From NCBI GenBank assembly GCA_021739645.1, contig JAIPBL010000071.1:1-34401 (forward strand): a DNA stretch of 34,401 bases, in the 5' to 3' direction. A program made the translations under genes and the position numbers. Positions 1-7,904 of this stretch are shown here, piece after piece. The DNA is from Saprospiraceae bacterium. Its GTDB lineage: Bacteria > Bacteroidota > Bacteroidia > Chitinophagales > Saprospiraceae. How positions within the stretch are numbered: the first letter of the stretch is position 1; every line of letters starts with the position of its first letter. The notes under the pieces are model-generated. The model was not told where the DNA came from. It made no database searches and was given only the letters and a program-made list of their open reading frames with translations.

Positions 1-42
1 CTGACGCCTGAAAGGGAGTTTGACTTTGACCATAGTAATTGA
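1..42 (+). CDS. 3' end of an unidentified gene (partial)
   Basis: Frame 1 is open from the left edge for 13 codons (LTPEREFDFDHSN) and ends at TGA 40-42. The acidic/aromatic residue mix resembles a genuine protein C-terminus, but the fragment is too short to identify, and any frame has a fair chance of being open this far. About 65 bases further on is a weak hairpin (AAAATCC/GGATTT, around 104-124) that could belong to either flanking gene. Nothing else is recognisable up to position 228. Confidence 0.3.
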   Translation: MTPEREFDFDHSN

Positions 43-228
43 TGATTTTGCAACCACAAATTACTCGGCCAATTCCCATTCTTCAACCGATTGTCAATTT
101 TTCAAAAATCCTCTTTTGGATTTCAAAACATACTCTAAGAAGTTTTCCCCGTTGTCGAAAGTCTTCTGCATTCCCATTCAGGCTCACCCCGGACACCCGG
201 CAAACGGCACGAAAAGTAACACTTGTAA

Positions 229-1089
229 TCACTCCCCAAATGCCCACTTCAAAAACTCCGGCAGCACCTCCCCCCAAGTGCTGGGGTGGTGGATGCCGTT
301 CTTGACTTCCCGGTAGTGCAGGTCGTGCTTGTGATGGTAGCCTCTTTTTTTCAATATTTCAATCAGGTCGAGAGTATCGTCAATGGAGTCAATGACACCG
401 TTGCCGTTGCGGTCGTCAGTCTCGTCCATGGTGCCAGTCTGGAACCAGAACTTGAGGCCGGGGCGATGCAGGCCCATGTCCACAAGTTGGTGCATGATGC
501 GGCCGCCATCGGGGTCGTCTTCGCAGAAGTCGCAGTGGCGCCACCAGAAGGAGCCGGAGAAAACACCAGCTTTTCCGAAAAGCTGATGATTGTTCCAGAC
601 GATGTCCATTGCCGAAAGGCCGCCCAAAGAAAAACCCGCAAAGGCCGTGTGCTCCAAGCCTTCCCGAATCGGGTAGGTTTTTTTTAAATGCGGAAACAAC
701 TCTTCCACAATGAATTTGGTGTAAAAATGCGCCTTGCTGCCCCGGTTGCGGTAGTCGGGCCGATGGGCGGTGCCGTATTCTTGCAGCCGCTCCCCGGCAT
801 GTATGGCCACGACGATGACCGATGGGATTTGTTGGCTGGTGTAAAGTGCTGTCAAGGTGTCGGCGAGGCGCACGGCCTCCATGTCCTGCCCGTCGTTGAA
901 AAACAGGACGGGAAAGCTGCCAGCGCCGCTCGCATCGTAATCCGGCGGCAGGAAGATGTCAATGCTGAACAGGGTGGTGAGGTACTCCGAACGGAAATTG
1001 CGGAGCCGATGAAGGTGCAACGAGTGGTATTGTTCTTTGTGAAACTCGAAATGTAGTTGGTCGGAAGCCGACCTATTTGAATGCCCCAT
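229..1089 (-). CDS. Alpha/beta-hydrolase, esterase-D-like, with EF-hand-type loop
   Basis: This is a 286-residue putative esterase of the esterase D/Fes type. The nucleophile elbow is GFSLGG with Ser154. The acid is probably one of the Asp residues near 220-240, and the histidine is in the C-terminal GIHHPSTW stretch. The N-terminal part has the family's typical IDIFLPPDYD and FPVLFFNDGQD segments. No signal peptide is evident, so it is probably cytoplasmic. Residues 226-237 (DRNGNGVIDSID) fit an EF-hand/dockerin calcium loop with ligands at positions 1, 3, 5, 9 and 12. The gene is divergent from the ATP-grasp/amidotransferase cluster starting at 1295, with 205 bases between them, so the two may share a control region. 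The natural substrate cannot be told from the sequence. Length is normal for the family. Confidence 0.85.
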   Translation of the reverse strand: MGHSNRSASDQLHFEFHKEQYHSLHLHRLRNFRSEYLTTLFSIDIFLPPDYDASGAGSFPVLFFNDGQDMEAVRLADTLTALYTSQQIPSVIVVAIHAGERLQEYGTAHRPDYRNRGSKAHFYTKFIVEELFPHLKKTYPIREGLEHTAFAGFSLGGLSAMDIVWNNHQLFGKAGVFSGSFWWRHCDFCEDDPDGGRIMHQLVDMGLHRPGLKFWFQTGTMDETDDRNGNGVIDSIDDTLDLIEILKKRGYHHKHDLHYREVKNGIHHPSTWGEVLPEFLKWAFGE

Positions 1090-1294
1090 GTGTAGTTTTG
1101 CAATTGAAAATCAAAGCCGTTTACGCTTGCTGTCAGGAATTCGCCTTAGCTTTGCCGACCATTCTACCATACCTATTTTTCCTGAAAACAGTAAGGCAAA
1201 GCAAACCCATTCCAAGCAAATTTAGCGAAATCATTTTTTGACTGCGTTCAAAAATTTATCCATAATCTTTTACACCATTTAAAAACACCTGTAA

Positions 1295-2293
1295 ATGAAA
1301 AAGATAGGCATACTATTCGGCAAGGAAAGAACCTTCCCACAAGCTTTTGTGGAGCGCATAAACTCGAAAAGAGTGAAGGGCATCACGGCAGAGTTTGTGA
1401 AAGTAGAAGAAGTGATGCAGAACAAGCCGTGCGGCTATGCCGTCATCGTTGACCGCATTTCGCAGGACGTGCCGTTCTATCGGGCGTTCCTGAAAAACGC
1501 CGCCGCTACTGGCACTGCGGTCATTAACAATCCGTTTTGGTGGAGTGCCGACGAGAAGTTTTTCAACAACGTACTGGCCGAGCAGGTCGGCGTGCCCGTT
1601 CCGAGAACCGTGCTGCTGCCCAGCAAGGACCACCCGGACGACACTTCCTCCGAGAGCTTCTCCAACCTGAAATTCCCGATGGAATGGGAGGCGATGCTCG
1701 ATTACTTAGGTGGCTTCCCAGCATTCATGAAGCCCCACGCTGGCGGCGGTTGGAAGAGCGTTTACCCCGTGGAAAATTGGGCAGAAGTGTTCAAAGCCTA
1801 CAACGAGACCGAGCAATTGGTCATGATGTTCCAAAAGGCGGTGAAATTTGACAGCTATTTCCGCTGCTATTGTATTGGCCGGAAGTACGTTCATATCATG
1901 GACTACGAGCCACGCAACCCGCACCACCTGCGTTACGTTGCCGACCACGGTGCGTCCAAAGAAATGCTTGAACTGATTGAGGATTATGTGCTTCGCCTCT
2001 GCAACGGCCTTGGCTATGATTTCAACACGGTGGAGTTTGGCATCGAAAACGGCGTTCCCGTTGCCATTGACTTCTGCAACCCTGCGCCAGATGCTGATGT
2101 TAATTCAGTTGGAAAAGAAAACTTCGAGTGGGTGGTGGAAAACATGGCCAACTACGCCATCGAACGGGCGCAAGCGCATGAAGAAGGCAAAAACAACCTG
2201 ACTTGGGGCACATTTTTGCAACAAGCAGTACAGGGCAACCACTTGACTGTACCAACTGCTCCGGCAAAGGCTGCGGCAAAGAAGAAGAAATAA
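1295..2293 (+). CDS. ATP-grasp ligase-like protein
   Basis: A 332-residue protein of the ATP-grasp superfamily (carboxylate-amine/thiol ligases acting through an acyl-phosphate). Visible signs are a Rossmann-like N-terminal part beginning KKIGILFGKE; a central FMKPHAGGGWKSV segment, in which the lysine and glycine-rich loop would contact ATP; an MMFQKAV strand; and a C-terminal metal-binding segment VEFGIENG followed by IDFCNPAPDAD. It ends with an Ala/Lys tail (AKAAAKKKK) that may be flexible. No signal peptide is present. It is the first gene of a three-gene plus-strand group with a glutamine amidotransferase (2376) and a second, permuted ATP-grasp protein (3243), which suggests an amide- or peptide-forming pathway. 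The substrate is unknown. The ATG at 1295 is the first start in frame and fits the family's N-terminus. Confidence 0.75.
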   Translation: MKKIGILFGKERTFPQAFVERINSKRVKGITAEFVKVEEVMQNKPCGYAVIVDRISQDVPFYRAFLKNAAATGTAVINNPFWWSADEKFFNNVLAEQVGVPVPRTVLLPSKDHPDDTSSESFSNLKFPMEWEAMLDYLGGFPAFMKPHAGGGWKSVYPVENWAEVFKAYNETEQLVMMFQKAVKFDSYFRCYCIGRKYVHIMDYEPRNPHHLRYVADHGASKEMLELIEDYVLRLCNGLGYDFNTVEFGIENGVPVAIDFCNPAPDADVNSVGKENFEWVVENMANYAIERAQAHEEGKNNLTWGTFLQQAVQGNHLTVPTAPAKAAAKKKK

Positions 2294-2308
2294 TGGTTTG
2301 ATTGTTGA

Positions 2309-2351
2309 GATTGTTGAATTGTTGCATTGCTGTTACAACAATTCAACAATC
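2309..2351. repeat. Hairpin-forming short-unit repeat between ATP-grasp and GATase genes
   Basis: A perfect 16-base inverted repeat: the left arm 2309-2324 (GATTGTTGAATTGTTG) pairs with 2336-2351 around an 11-base loop. The arms are built from an ATTGTTG-like unit, and more copies of the complement (CAATCAAA) continue in tandem to about 2370, six bases before the GATase start codon. No T-run follows, so it is not a standard intrinsic terminator. It could tune translation or processing within the operon. Confidence 0.85.
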
Positions 2352-2375
2352 AAACAATCAAACAATCAACAACAC

Positions 2376-3200
2376 ATGGAAAGCAAGTTAAAACTAGCAA
2401 TATTGGACATGTACGAAGGGACAAAAAACCTCGGCATGACGAACATACAGGACATCGTGAAAATGTTTCGCAACGACCTCGATTGCGAGATTTTTGATGT
2501 GCGAAGCGCCGTGAGGGTGCCAGATTTGAGCCACGACATCTACATTTTCTCCGGTGGCCCCGGCAATCCGCTGATGGGCGACGAGAGCTGGCTGACGCCT
2601 TTCCATGATTTGATTGACGACCTCTGGCACTACAATCGCAGCGAGGAAGGATCGAAGAAATTCGTGTTTTTCATTTGCCACTCCTATCAGATGGCCTGCC
2701 ACCACTTCAAGATTGGGGAAATAGACCGCCGCCGGAAGAAGTCGTTCGGCACTTTTCCGGTTCATAAAACGGAGGACGGAGAGCAAGAATGGTTGTTCAG
2801 TCCGCTCGACGAGCCGTTCTGGGTGGCCGATTTTCGGGAATTTCAAATCATCCAACCAGACTTTGCAAGGATGGAGAAGCTTGGCATAAAACTGCTTTGC
2901 ATCGAAAAAGACCGCCCACACCTCGAACTGGAACGGGCGATGATGGCCGTTCGTTTTTCACCAGAAATGATCGGCACACAGTTCCACCCGGAGGCTGACC
3001 CCGTGGGCATGCGGGAGTATTTTGCAGAGCCGGAACGATTGGCTGCCATCCTTGAGGAATATGGCGAAGAGAAATACCGAGACATGGTGAACCACCTGCA
3101 CGATCCCGATAAAATTGCCCGTACCCATGCCACTATCCTGCCGCTGTTCCTCAAGGACGCTATACAAAGGGTGAGGGCTGGGGCGCTGGAGTTGGTGTGA
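2376..3200 (+). CDS. Class I glutamine amidotransferase-like protein
   Basis: A 274-residue protein of the class I glutamine amidotransferase fold. The likely catalytic Cys101 sits in FICHSYQMAC, and the His/Glu pair is His204 and Glu206 in GTQFHPEAD, so all three triad positions are filled. The elbow differs from the usual GxCxGxQ: both glycines are replaced, while the downstream Gln is kept. SGGPGNP near residues 55-61 corresponds to the family's oxyanion-loop region. The frame stays open upstream to 2298, but that extension would translate the hairpin repeat, so ATG 2376 is preferred. By family it would release ammonia from glutamine for a partner synthetase; the flanking ATP-grasp genes are obvious candidates. 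A gamma-glutamyl hydrolase or peptidase activity is an alternative. Confidence 0.82.
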   Translation: MESKLKLAILDMYEGTKNLGMTNIQDIVKMFRNDLDCEIFDVRSAVRVPDLSHDIYIFSGGPGNPLMGDESWLTPFHDLIDDLWHYNRSEEGSKKFVFFICHSYQMACHHFKIGEIDRRRKKSFGTFPVHKTEDGEQEWLFSPLDEPFWVADFREFQIIQPDFARMEKLGIKLLCIEKDRPHLELERAMMAVRFSPEMIGTQFHPEADPVGMREYFAEPERLAAILEEYGEEKYRDMVNHLHDPDKIARTHATILPLFLKDAIQRVRAGALELV

Positions 3201-3242
3201 TTTGCTGTTTGCTTTTTTCAAAAAAAACGAAATCCAACCGCT

Positions 3243-4442
3243 ATGATTCCCCACATCCGCACCGCCTACAACGCCGCCTTCACCGAGGAAAAATACCAAG
3301 CCTTCCTCCACGAAATCTACTTGGAGACCAACCACAAAGTCCCGTTTCACATCGCTGAGACGCCGATTTTTGTACCAAAGGCACTGTCCAACCAACTTTT
3401 TCAGGCTTGCGACCACCTCGTGGACACCATCTGCCGACCCGATTTCAAGGCGCTTTCCGAAGAGACCATCATGCCGGGCTGTTTCGTGCCGGGCGAGACG
3501 ACGCACACTACTTTCCTCGTCATTGACTTTGGCATCTGCAAAGATGAATCGGGCCATATTTCACCACAATTGATTGAAATTCAAGGGTTCCCGTCATTAT
3601 TTTTTTACCAAGACCTCTGTGCCCGTTCATACAGAAAGCACTTCGATATCCCCGGCAATTTACATCACCTTTTTGGTGGATTGACAACCGAAGGCTACGT
3701 GGAGCGGATGCGCCAAATAATCGTCGGCAACTCGAAACCTGAAAATGTGGTGCTGCTCGAAATTGAACCGCACAAGCAAAACACGCAGGTGGATTTTTGG
3801 GCAACGGAGCGGGCGCTTGGTATCAAGGTGAAATGCCTAACGGAGCTTAAAACGGCAGGGCGGGATGTATTTTATTTGGATGAAAATGGTCGGAAAGTGG
3901 CGGTCGAGCGCATCTACAACCGGGTGATTTTTGACGAACTCCAAAAGCGCACCGACCTCAAGCGAGAATTCTTTTTTGAAAACGAATACAATATCCAATG
4001 GGCGGGCCATCCACATTGGTTTGCCCGCATCAGCAAGCACACGCTGCCACTGTTCGACAGCGAGTTTGTGCCAAAATCTACTTACCTGAGCGACCTCGAT
4101 GGCATTCCCGACGACTTGGAAAGCTATGTTTTGAAGCCGCTCTACTCCTTTTCCGGCCAGGGTGTCCTCATCCACCCAACTGCCGCAGATATCGAAGCAA
4201 TACCCGATACCGACCGTAAGAATTTTATTCTACAGAAAAAAGTAGCTTATGCCCCAGTTGTCGAAACGCTGGACGAGCCCGCCAAGGCCGAAGTTCGTAT
4301 GATGCTCGTTTGGGAAGACGGCGCAGCCAGACCTGAAGTCATAACCAACCTCGTCCGCCTCAGCAAGGGCGAAATGGTGGGTGTGCGCTACAACATGGGC
4401 AAGACTTGGGTGGGCGGCAGCGTAGGTTTTTTTGAGGTGTAA
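3243..4442 (+). CDS. Probable circularly permuted ATP-grasp ligase
   Basis: This 399-residue protein closes the three-gene group. Two distant parts look like halves of an ATP-grasp site in swapped order. An N-terminal segment near residues 108-121 (SPQLIEIQGFPSLF) resembles the metal-binding acidic strand. A C-terminal segment around residues 298-306 (LKPLYSFSGQG) resembles the ATP-binding lysine and glycine-rich loop, followed by NFILQKKV, AEVRMMLVW and NLVRLSKGE strands. This order matches permuted ATP-grasp enzymes such as glutathionylspermidine synthetase relatives, although overall similarity to a named family is not visible. No signal peptide is present. It follows the GATase by 42 bases. 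Assignment to the superfamily is by motif, and the reaction is unknown. Confidence 0.6.
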   Translation: MIPHIRTAYNAAFTEEKYQAFLHEIYLETNHKVPFHIAETPIFVPKALSNQLFQACDHLVDTICRPDFKALSEETIMPGCFVPGETTHTTFLVIDFGICKDESGHISPQLIEIQGFPSLFFYQDLCARSYRKHFDIPGNLHHLFGGLTTEGYVERMRQIIVGNSKPENVVLLEIEPHKQNTQVDFWATERALGIKVKCLTELKTAGRDVFYLDENGRKVAVERIYNRVIFDELQKRTDLKREFFFENEYNIQWAGHPHWFARISKHTLPLFDSEFVPKSTYLSDLDGIPDDLESYVLKPLYSFSGQGVLIHPTAADIEAIPDTDRKNFILQKKVAYAPVVETLDEPAKAEVRMMLVWEDGAARPEVITNLVRLSKGEMVGVRYNMGKTWVGGSVGFFEV

Positions 4443-4532
4443 AAGGCCCTTTCGTCATTTTACATTGGATTATTTGGCCCAGAAACCAATATCTCAATGC
4501 CTAATAACTCAATAACTCAACGGCATGAACGT

Positions 4533-4560
4533 AAAAAGCCCCGATGCCGGGCATCGGGGC
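4533..4560 (-). terminator. Intrinsic terminator downstream of hemD
   Basis: A 10-bp perfect stem (GCCCCGATGC at 4538-4547 with its complement at 4551-4560) encloses a three-base loop. Read on the minus strand it is followed by five T (plus-strand A at 4533-4537). It lies 77 bases beyond the hemD stop codon and should end the DUF4271-hemD transcript. It may also stop weak read-through from the plus strand. Confidence 0.8.
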
Positions 4561-4636
4561 TTCAAACAAACATACTATGAGAAAACAACTAGAAGATTTA
4601 CAAATATAACAATTTTCCCTTAAGAACCTTGTAATC

Positions 4637-5419
4637 TTACTCTTTGTTCGATACTTGCAGGTATTTTTCCAAAGCCATGGTCATCGAAGGTGCTTCAGGT
4701 TCAGGCGCTTTGATGTTTGGGTAAAGCCCGTGGTCTAGCACAGCCTTCAGTGCGCTTTTTCCAAAAACGGCAATGCGGGTAGCGTTTTGTGTAAAGTCCG
4801 GAAAGTTTTCGAAGAGCGCCTCAATCTCCAGTGGACTGAAAAAGGCAATGATGTCGTAATAAATGTCCTTGAGGTCGCTAAGGTCACTACTCACTACATT
4901 ATATATCATGGCCTCTTGGTACTTCACACCGTAATCATCAAGCGTTGACGTGATTTGCTTGCTACCTAGATTGGAACAAGGCAAGAGGAAACTCTCCTTG
5001 TCTTTGTGTTTCATCAGGTAGGGCTTCAAATCCTGCAAGGTACGCTCACCAGAAAACACCTTTCGCTTGCGGTAAACAATGAACTTCTGGAGGTAATTAG
5101 CAACGGCATCCGTCAGGCAGAAATACTTGGTATCTAGCGACATCTTGATGCGCATTTCCTCGCAAAGCGCAAAGAAGTGGTCTATGGAATTTTTGCTTGT
5201 AAAGATGATGGAGGAAAATTCGTCCGGCCTTATTCGTTGCTTGCGGAACTCCTTTGCGCTGAGGGGTTCCACTTGAATGAAAGGAATCCAGTCCAATTGG
5301 AGTTCGTACTTTTTTTCAAGATCGTAGTACGGAGAACGTTCAGGTTTTGGTTGCGAAACGAGTATCGTTTTCACCTGCTTGTAAGTCTCTACGTATGCTT
5401 TACCATTTACAACGTCCAT
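4637..5419 (-). CDS. hemD: Uroporphyrinogen-III synthase
   Basis: A 260-residue HemD-family protein, which cyclises hydroxymethylbilane to uroporphyrinogen III in tetrapyrrole/haem synthesis. Family-typical segments appear in order: TILVSQPKPE at the N-terminus, FSSIIFTSKNSIDHFF around residues 68-83, a DAVANYL helix, LLPCSNLGSKQI near 146-157, and YDIIAFFSPLEIEALF near 190-205 with the following IAVFGKSALKAV. HemD sequences are weakly conserved, but this two-domain pattern of strand-Ser/Thr-x-N loops is characteristic. It is cytoplasmic. It lies 40 bases downstream of the DUF4271 gene on the same strand, an arrangement often seen in Bacteroidota, and ends at the terminator at 4533-4560. hemW, another haem-related gene, lies about 4 kb away. 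Confidence 0.9.
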   Translation of the reverse strand: MDVVNGKAYVETYKQVKTILVSQPKPERSPYYDLEKKYELQLDWIPFIQVEPLSAKEFRKQRIRPDEFSSIIFTSKNSIDHFFALCEEMRIKMSLDTKYFCLTDAVANYLQKFIVYRKRKVFSGERTLQDLKPYLMKHKDKESFLLPCSNLGSKQITSTLDDYGVKYQEAMIYNVVSSDLSDLKDIYYDIIAFFSPLEIEALFENFPDFTQNATRIAVFGKSALKAVLDHGLYPNIKAPEPEAPSMTMALEKYLQVSNKE

Positions 5420-5459
5420 TCGCAGTATTAGAATTTTGGTTGTTTCACAAATACGGAAA

Positions 5460-6389
5460 TCAGCTTCCGCCGTATGCCGTGGCTATTTTAAGAATAGCGA
5501 GGATGGGGGCGATTTCAACGGCGCAAAGATACAATAAAAAGTGAAATTTGTTGCTGGCAATAAACCGGTTGGCGATAAACAAGCCCCGCAGATTCAAGAA
5601 CAAATAAACAAGCCCTAGCATTCCCAGCGCGCCATAAACTACTATTTCTGTCGTGCTTTGCGGAGCATACGCAATGAAAAGCACCACTGGCACCAACAGC
5701 AATCCGATGATGATATTGAAAATCATGATGGTAAACTGGTAACTATCCACTTCTTTTTCGATGGGGAAAATGAACCCTGCTAGCCACAGCACAAAATGTT
5801 TCGCAACAAAGAAACCTGCAATGCTTCCCATGCACATTAGTAAAGCATAAAGGTTGAATAACGAAAATGAAATACCAAAATGCCGGGCAGCCAAGAAGGC
5901 AAAAAGCCCTGCGTTTATGAAAAACAATAGATAAAGAATCATGTATGCTAGGGCAAGGCCAGAACTTTGCTCTCGATGCAGTTGGTTGAGAAGATTGTCG
6001 TTAAGAAAAGCCTTCCAAATTTTTTCAATCAAAACCCTAAATATCGTAACGATAAGTGTCAAAATGATAAACATTATCAGAATCGACACAAAAAGGAAAC
6101 GGCGATAGTTGCTTTCTTTTTCCTTGGCCGTGAGTTGTTTAACGTTTTTTTGGAGCCTTATCTGGAAACCAGGCCCTTTGGAAGGTTGGCCAGAAGTGGC
6201 TTCCGCAACAATGTCAAAGGGGTTGGTAGAAACGGGGACGATGGCAACACTGTCCCTTATAGCAGCGGATTCCAACCTCGGCTCAAGCTCAAATGGGTTC
6301 ACAGCGCCTTGTGTATATGCGGTCAACCCTAACAAACACCACAGCAATGTTGCTATCAGTAAACGTTTTATGTGAATGAATTTTGTCAT
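5460..6389 (-). CDS. DUF4271 integral membrane protein
   Basis: A 309-residue membrane protein. An N-terminal signal-like hydrophobic stretch (residues 9-26) is followed by an extracytoplasmic region of about 70 residues. About six to seven hydrophobic segments follow from residue 98 to the end, for example FLFVSILIMFIILTLIVTIF and the later LLLVPVVLFIAYA. The layout and the position just upstream of hemD match the DUF4271 family, whose function is unknown. Sharing a transcript with hemD hints at a link to haem or envelope metabolism, but nothing in the protein shows a catalytic site. A TAnnTTTG promoter-like box lies 18-25 bases upstream of the start codon. Confidence 0.8.
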   Translation of the reverse strand: MTKFIHIKRLLIATLLWCLLGLTAYTQGAVNPFELEPRLESAAIRDSVAIVPVSTNPFDIVAEATSGQPSKGPGFQIRLQKNVKQLTAKEKESNYRRFLFVSILIMFIILTLIVTIFRVLIEKIWKAFLNDNLLNQLHREQSSGLALAYMILYLLFFINAGLFAFLAARHFGISFSLFNLYALLMCMGSIAGFFVAKHFVLWLAGFIFPIEKEVDSYQFTIMIFNIIIGLLLVPVVLFIAYAPQSTTEIVVYGALGMLGLVYLFLNLRGLFIANRFIASNKFHFLLYLCAVEIAPILAILKIATAYGGS

Positions 6390-6406
6390 GTAATCTTTGA
6401 ATGGGG

Positions 6407-6414
6407 CAAAATTA
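6407..6414 (-). promoter_or_regulatory. Putative Bacteroidota -7 box for the DUF4271-hemD operon
   Basis: Read on the minus strand the site is TAATTTTG, fitting the TAnnTTTG -7 consensus described for Bacteroidota primary sigma factors. It lies 17 bases before the ATG at 6389, implying a leader of about 13-15 bases. No clear TTTG -33 element is seen at the expected spacing, so support is the -7 box and its position only. Confidence 0.4.
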
Positions 6415-6632
6415 ATCGTTCCATTGGCGTTTTGTTAAAATCTTTGCAGTTAGGTTTGGCGTTTGATGGGTGTTAAAGAGGGGCTAACCGTTTTTTAAAA
6501 GCCTGGACAAGCATCTATTTTGCAAAACGGGTAATAAAAATCTTTTGCCAAATCATGGATTTAGATATTATTCAATAAGCTAATTATTAAACACAAATAA
6601 CTGATAATCATTGTTTTAAAGTTATTTCTTCA

Positions 6633-7904
6633 ATGAAAAATACGGCAATTAACAGGGTAGTGATTCTGGGCGCTTTTGCCATTATGGGCATCATTGCCAT
6701 ACAGGCATACCTGCTCATTAACACCTGGAACGCCGAGGAAAAGGACTACCAAGAAAAAGTGACGATTGCCCTTCAGGGCGTGGCTAAAGAGTTTGAAAAA
6801 TTGGGCAGTTCGCCGCCAGCCTACAACATCATCAACCAAATGACCTCAAATTATTGGGTGGTGAACATCAACGACGTCATTAACCCCCAAAACTTGGAAC
6901 ACTTTCTCAGGCTCGAATTGGAGGGCGTTGGGCTTCGAGAAGATTTTGAATATAGCATCTATGATTGCGACTCCCGCCAAATGACCTATGGCAAGTACAT
7001 CAGCTATCATGAAGCCGATGCCCCCCCTCCAATGCCAGAATTTAAAGGTGGCCAGATGCCCATTTACGATGAGTATCAACATTATTTTGGCATTAGGTTC
7101 CCGACCCGCAACTCTCAGATTTTGAGCAACATGCGCCTCACGCTCATCTTCTCGGGCATCCTGTTGGTCACTATCCTGTTTTTCCTGTACGCCATCTCCA
7201 TCATTTTGCGCCAAAAACGCCTCTCTGAGATGCAAAAGGACTTCATCAACAACATGACCCACGAGTTCAAAACGCCCATCTCGACCATTCGAATCTCTAC
7301 TGATGTATTCCTGAAAAGCCCGGAAATCATGGCCAGCCCAAGGCTTTCACAATACGCAAACATCATTCAGGAACAAAACCAGCGGCTGAACAACCAGGTG
7401 GAAAAAGTGCTGCAATTGGCCAAAATTGAGCGGGGAAATTTCAAGCTAAACCTTGAGGAATTCAACCTCCACGACTTGGTAGAAAACGTGTTGGGTAGCA
7501 TAAAAGTGCAGGTGGAAAAACAAGGCGGCACAGTGGGCTGCGAATTATTGGCACTATCTCCGACCATCACAGCCGACAAGCTGCACCTGACCAATATCCT
7601 TCACAACCTCGTGGACAACGCCACCAAATACTGCAAGAATGCACCAAATATTTTGCTTAAAACAAAAACCATTGACGAAAACCGAATTCAGTTGCAAATC
7701 ATTGACAACGGCATTGGTATCTCCAAGGAAGACCTCGTCAAAGTCTTTGAAAAATTCTACCGGGTGCCCACCGGCGATGTGCACGATGTGAAGGGTTTTG
7801 GCCTTGGACTTTTTTACACCAAAAACATCTGTGACGCTCACGGTTGGAAAATCAGTATAGAAAGCGAACAAGACAAAGGAACCACCGTAACGATAATTAT
7901 TTAG
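6633..7904 (+). CDS. Sensor histidine kinase (HisKA/HATPase)
   Basis: A 423-residue membrane sensor kinase. TM1 spans residues 8-29 and TM2 about 166-190. They enclose an extracytoplasmic sensor region of roughly 135 residues with no recognised domain. The H-box is NMTHEFKTP with phospho-accepting His210. The ATPase domain shows the N-box (LVDNATKYC), G1 (IDNGIGIS), F-box (FEKFYR) and G2 (GFGLGLF). There is no HAMP domain between TM2 and the H-box, only a short linker, which is common in Bacteroidota kinases. The regulator gene at 8003 follows on the same strand, so the two surely form one two-component system. The ligand is unknown. Upstream is an AT-rich 243-base region shared with the divergent DUF4271 gene. 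Confidence 0.95.
   Translation: MKNTAINRVVILGAFAIMGIIAIQAYLLINTWNAEEKDYQEKVTIALQGVAKEFEKLGSSPPAYNIINQMTSNYWVVNINDVINPQNLEHFLRLELEGVGLREDFEYSIYDCDSRQMTYGKYISYHEADAPPPMPEFKGGQMPIYDEYQHYFGIRFPTRNSQILSNMRLTLIFSGILLVTILFFLYAISIILRQKRLSEMQKDFINNMTHEFKTPISTIRISTDVFLKSPEIMASPRLSQYANIIQEQNQRLNNQVEKVLQLAKIERGNFKLNLEEFNLHDLVENVLGSIKVQVEKQGGTVGCELLALSPTITADKLHLTNILHNLVDNATKYCKNAPNILLKTKTIDENRIQLQIIDNGIGISKEDLVKVFEKFYRVPTGDVHDVKGFGLGLFYTKNICDAHGWKISIESEQDKGTTVTIII

Noticed and set aside
20-316. Small open frames across the left edge
   Set aside because: They overlap the esterase end and look like random translation. Only the 42-base 3' fragment at the edge was kept, with low confidence.
2301-2370. CRISPR-like array
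   Set aside because: Units are 7-8 bases with no spacers of constant length, and the array mirrors itself. Not CRISPR; the same holds for the other short-unit repeats.
2298-2375. Upstream extension of the amidotransferase
   Set aside because: The added residues are simply the translated hairpin repeat.
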